The notes beneath the pieces are model-generated. The model worked only from the letters and a program-made list of their open reading frames with translations. It searched no databases and was not told where the DNA came from. DNA of 64,000 nt, taken from assembly GCF_022808855.1 (NCBI RefSeq), contig NZ_JAKZLF010000025.1, positions 16,151 to 80,150 of the forward strand, read 5' to 3'. The stretch comes from Anaeromyxobacter soli (GTDB lineage: Bacteria; Myxococcota; Myxococcia; Myxococcales; Anaeromyxobacteraceae). The position numbers and the translations under genes are program-made. Position 1 is the first letter of the stretch. Each line of letters starts with the position of its first letter. Of this stretch, positions 62,930 through 64,000 are shown in pieces.

Positions 62930-64000
62930 ATGTCCCTGAACGTCCTCCTCGTCGAGCCGGACACCGCGCTCGCGGACGAGATCCGCCGCGCCTTCGGCCC
63001 GGCGGGTCTCGAGGTGACCTCGCTCCCCGCCGGCGAGCAGGCGGTCGAGCGCTGCCGGCAGGCGCAGCCCGACCTCATCCTCCTCGCCGCCGAGCTGCCC
63101 GACATGAGCGGCTTCTCCGTGTGCAACCGGCTGAAGCGCGCCTCGCAGGCGGTCCCGCTCCTGCTCTACACCGGCGACGCGACCGACGCGGCCATCGAGG
63201 CGCACCGCGCCACGCGCACGCGCGCCGACGACTACCTGCGCAAGCCCTTCGAGATGGCCGAGCTCCTCGGCCGCGCCGCCGCGCTCCTGCACGGCGAGGG
63301 CGCGCCGACCCCGCGTCCTGCGGGGACGGTCCCCCCCGCGCCGCCGCGGCCCGACGGACGCCGTCCGTCGGCCGAGGGCGAGGCGCCGCCGGTCCTCCCG
63401 CGCGCCGACTCCGGCCAGGTCGCCGCCCGCGGCCTCGCCGCCGCGCTCGCGGCGACCCCCCCGCCGCGCGCGGAGCCCCCGCCGCTCGCGGCGCGCCCGG
63501 CTCCTCCCGCGCCGGCCTCGCCTCCGCCGCCCCCCGGGGCCCGGCCGCAGGCGGCGCTCGGGCGGGTCAAGGTGGCCGGCGTTCGCGCCGATCCGGGTGA
63601 CGTGTTCGCCGACTTGCCGCGCGATCCAGCCCCGCCGAAGGGGACGCCGGAGGAGAAGCTCGAGTACTTCCGCGAGCGGCTCCGGGCGCGGGACGCCTTC
63701 TTCGCCCGGGTGCGCGACGCGTTCGGAGAGCTGAAGGCGCAGGCCGCCGAGCTCGCCGGCGAGCGCGACGGCCTCGAGCGCGAGCTCGACGCGGCCCGCG
63801 CCCACGCCGACGAGCTCGAGCACGCGCTCGCCGACGCCCGCGCCGAGGGGGAGGCCCACGCCGGCCGCGCGGCGGACGCGCTCCGCCGGCTCGAGGAGAG
63901 CGAGGCGACGCGCCAGTCGCTCTCCGACGTGCTGTCGGAGACCATGCAGGAGGGCGAGGCGGCCGCGCAGGAGGGGGCGGCGCGGGTCGCCACCGCGGAC
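62930..64000 (+). CDS. Pseudo-receiver/coiled-coil protein (AglZ/FrzS-like), incomplete
   Basis: The gene runs off the window after 357 codons. The N-terminal receiver-like domain (NVLLVEPDTALADEIRRAFGPAGLEV...DDYLRKPF) keeps acidic Glu9/Asp11 and the conserved Lys, but the phosphoacceptor position is Ala53 (LILLAAELPDMSG). It is therefore likely a pseudo-receiver. A proline-rich linker follows. From about residue 240 a long coiled coil begins (RERLRARDAFFARVRDAFGELKAQAAELAGERDGLERELD). The order matches AglZ and FrzS of Myxococcus, which control gliding and polarity. TACGAT lies 10 nt before the ATG. Confidence 0.72.
   Translation, partial: MSLNVLLVEPDTALADEIRRAFGPAGLEVTSLPAGEQAVERCRQAQPDLILLAAELPDMSGFSVCNRLKRASQAVPLLLYTGDATDAAIEAHRATRTRADDYLRKPFEMAELLGRAAALLHGEGAPTPRPAGTVPPAPPRPDGRRPSAEGEAPPVLPRADSGQVAARGLAAALAATPPPRAEPPPLAARPAPPAPASPPPPPGARPQAALGRVKVAGVRADPGDVFADLPRDPAPPKGTPEEKLEYFRERLRARDAFFARVRDAFGELKAQAAELAGERDGLERELDAARAHADELEHALADARAEGEAHAGRAADALRRLEESEATRQSLSDVLSETMQEGEAAAQEGAARVATAD

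Overview
The window is very GC-rich chromosomal DNA, roughly three quarters G+C by eye. Its gene content suggests a Myxococcota bacterium, most like Anaeromyxobacter. Supporting features are DUF4388/DnaJ and MshEN/HEAT proteins, a receiver plus coiled-coil protein resembling AglZ/FrzS, a TonB/ExbB/ExbD/ExbD energiser, heavy use of GTG and TTG starts, and a selenocysteine peroxiredoxin. The genus is inferred, not proven. About 64 coding regions are supported. No rRNA, tRNA, CRISPR array or intact insertion sequence was seen.

Layout. 1-5.6 kb: the end of a ureohydrolase gene, a small membrane protein, a HisC-like aminotransferase, a zinc alcohol dehydrogenase, miaE, an outer-membrane-type protein and gluQ. 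5.7-12.9 kb: malQ, treY, a SixA-like phosphatase and transketolase, i.e. alpha-glucan/trehalose and pentose-phosphate metabolism. 13-19 kb: a LuxR-type HTH protein, a secreted trypsin-like protease, a solute-binding lipoprotein, glutamine-dependent NAD synthetase and small membrane proteins. 19.1-23.5 kb, minus strand: pyrH, frr, pcnB and rnhB. 23.6-26.7 kb: an island of clearly lower GC with small cargo genes (DUF5412-like, cupin, RibD/DHFR-like, VOC, GFA) and a trace of a transposase. 26.7-29.4 kb: mutM, rsmB and the peroxiredoxin gene, whose active-site codon is an in-frame TGA followed by a strong SECIS-like hairpin. 29.6-32.7 kb: a CoiA-like protein, rpsB and tsf. 33-40 kb: a TonB-dependent receptor and lipoprotein, divergent from tonB-exbB-exbD-exbD. 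40-43 kb: an RluA-family synthase, an orphan fumarase beta subunit, a metallopeptidase and a cluster of hairpins. 43-49 kb, minus strand: biotin carboxylase, biotin carrier, methylmalonyl-CoA mutase, a DUF4388/DnaJ protein and YhbY. The matching carboxyltransferase lies at 56.3-57.9 kb, so most of a propionyl-CoA to succinyl-CoA route is encoded in two places. 49-64 kb: a histidine kinase, DUF2267, an acyltransferase, a GT-B-like protein, nitronate monooxygenase, cold-shock protein, DUF2231, an MshEN/HEAT protein, a zinc-ribbon RDD protein, rsmE, prmA and an incomplete pseudo-receiver protein.

Two signals run through the window. First, many genes have a TAnnnT-like box 6-8 nt before a GTG or ATG and no Shine-Dalgarno sequence, as expected for leaderless mRNAs. 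Second, some gene junctions hold clusters of short perfect hairpins. The most specific single discovery is the selenocysteine peroxiredoxin at 28980-29435, which a standard annotation would truncate or call a pseudogene.
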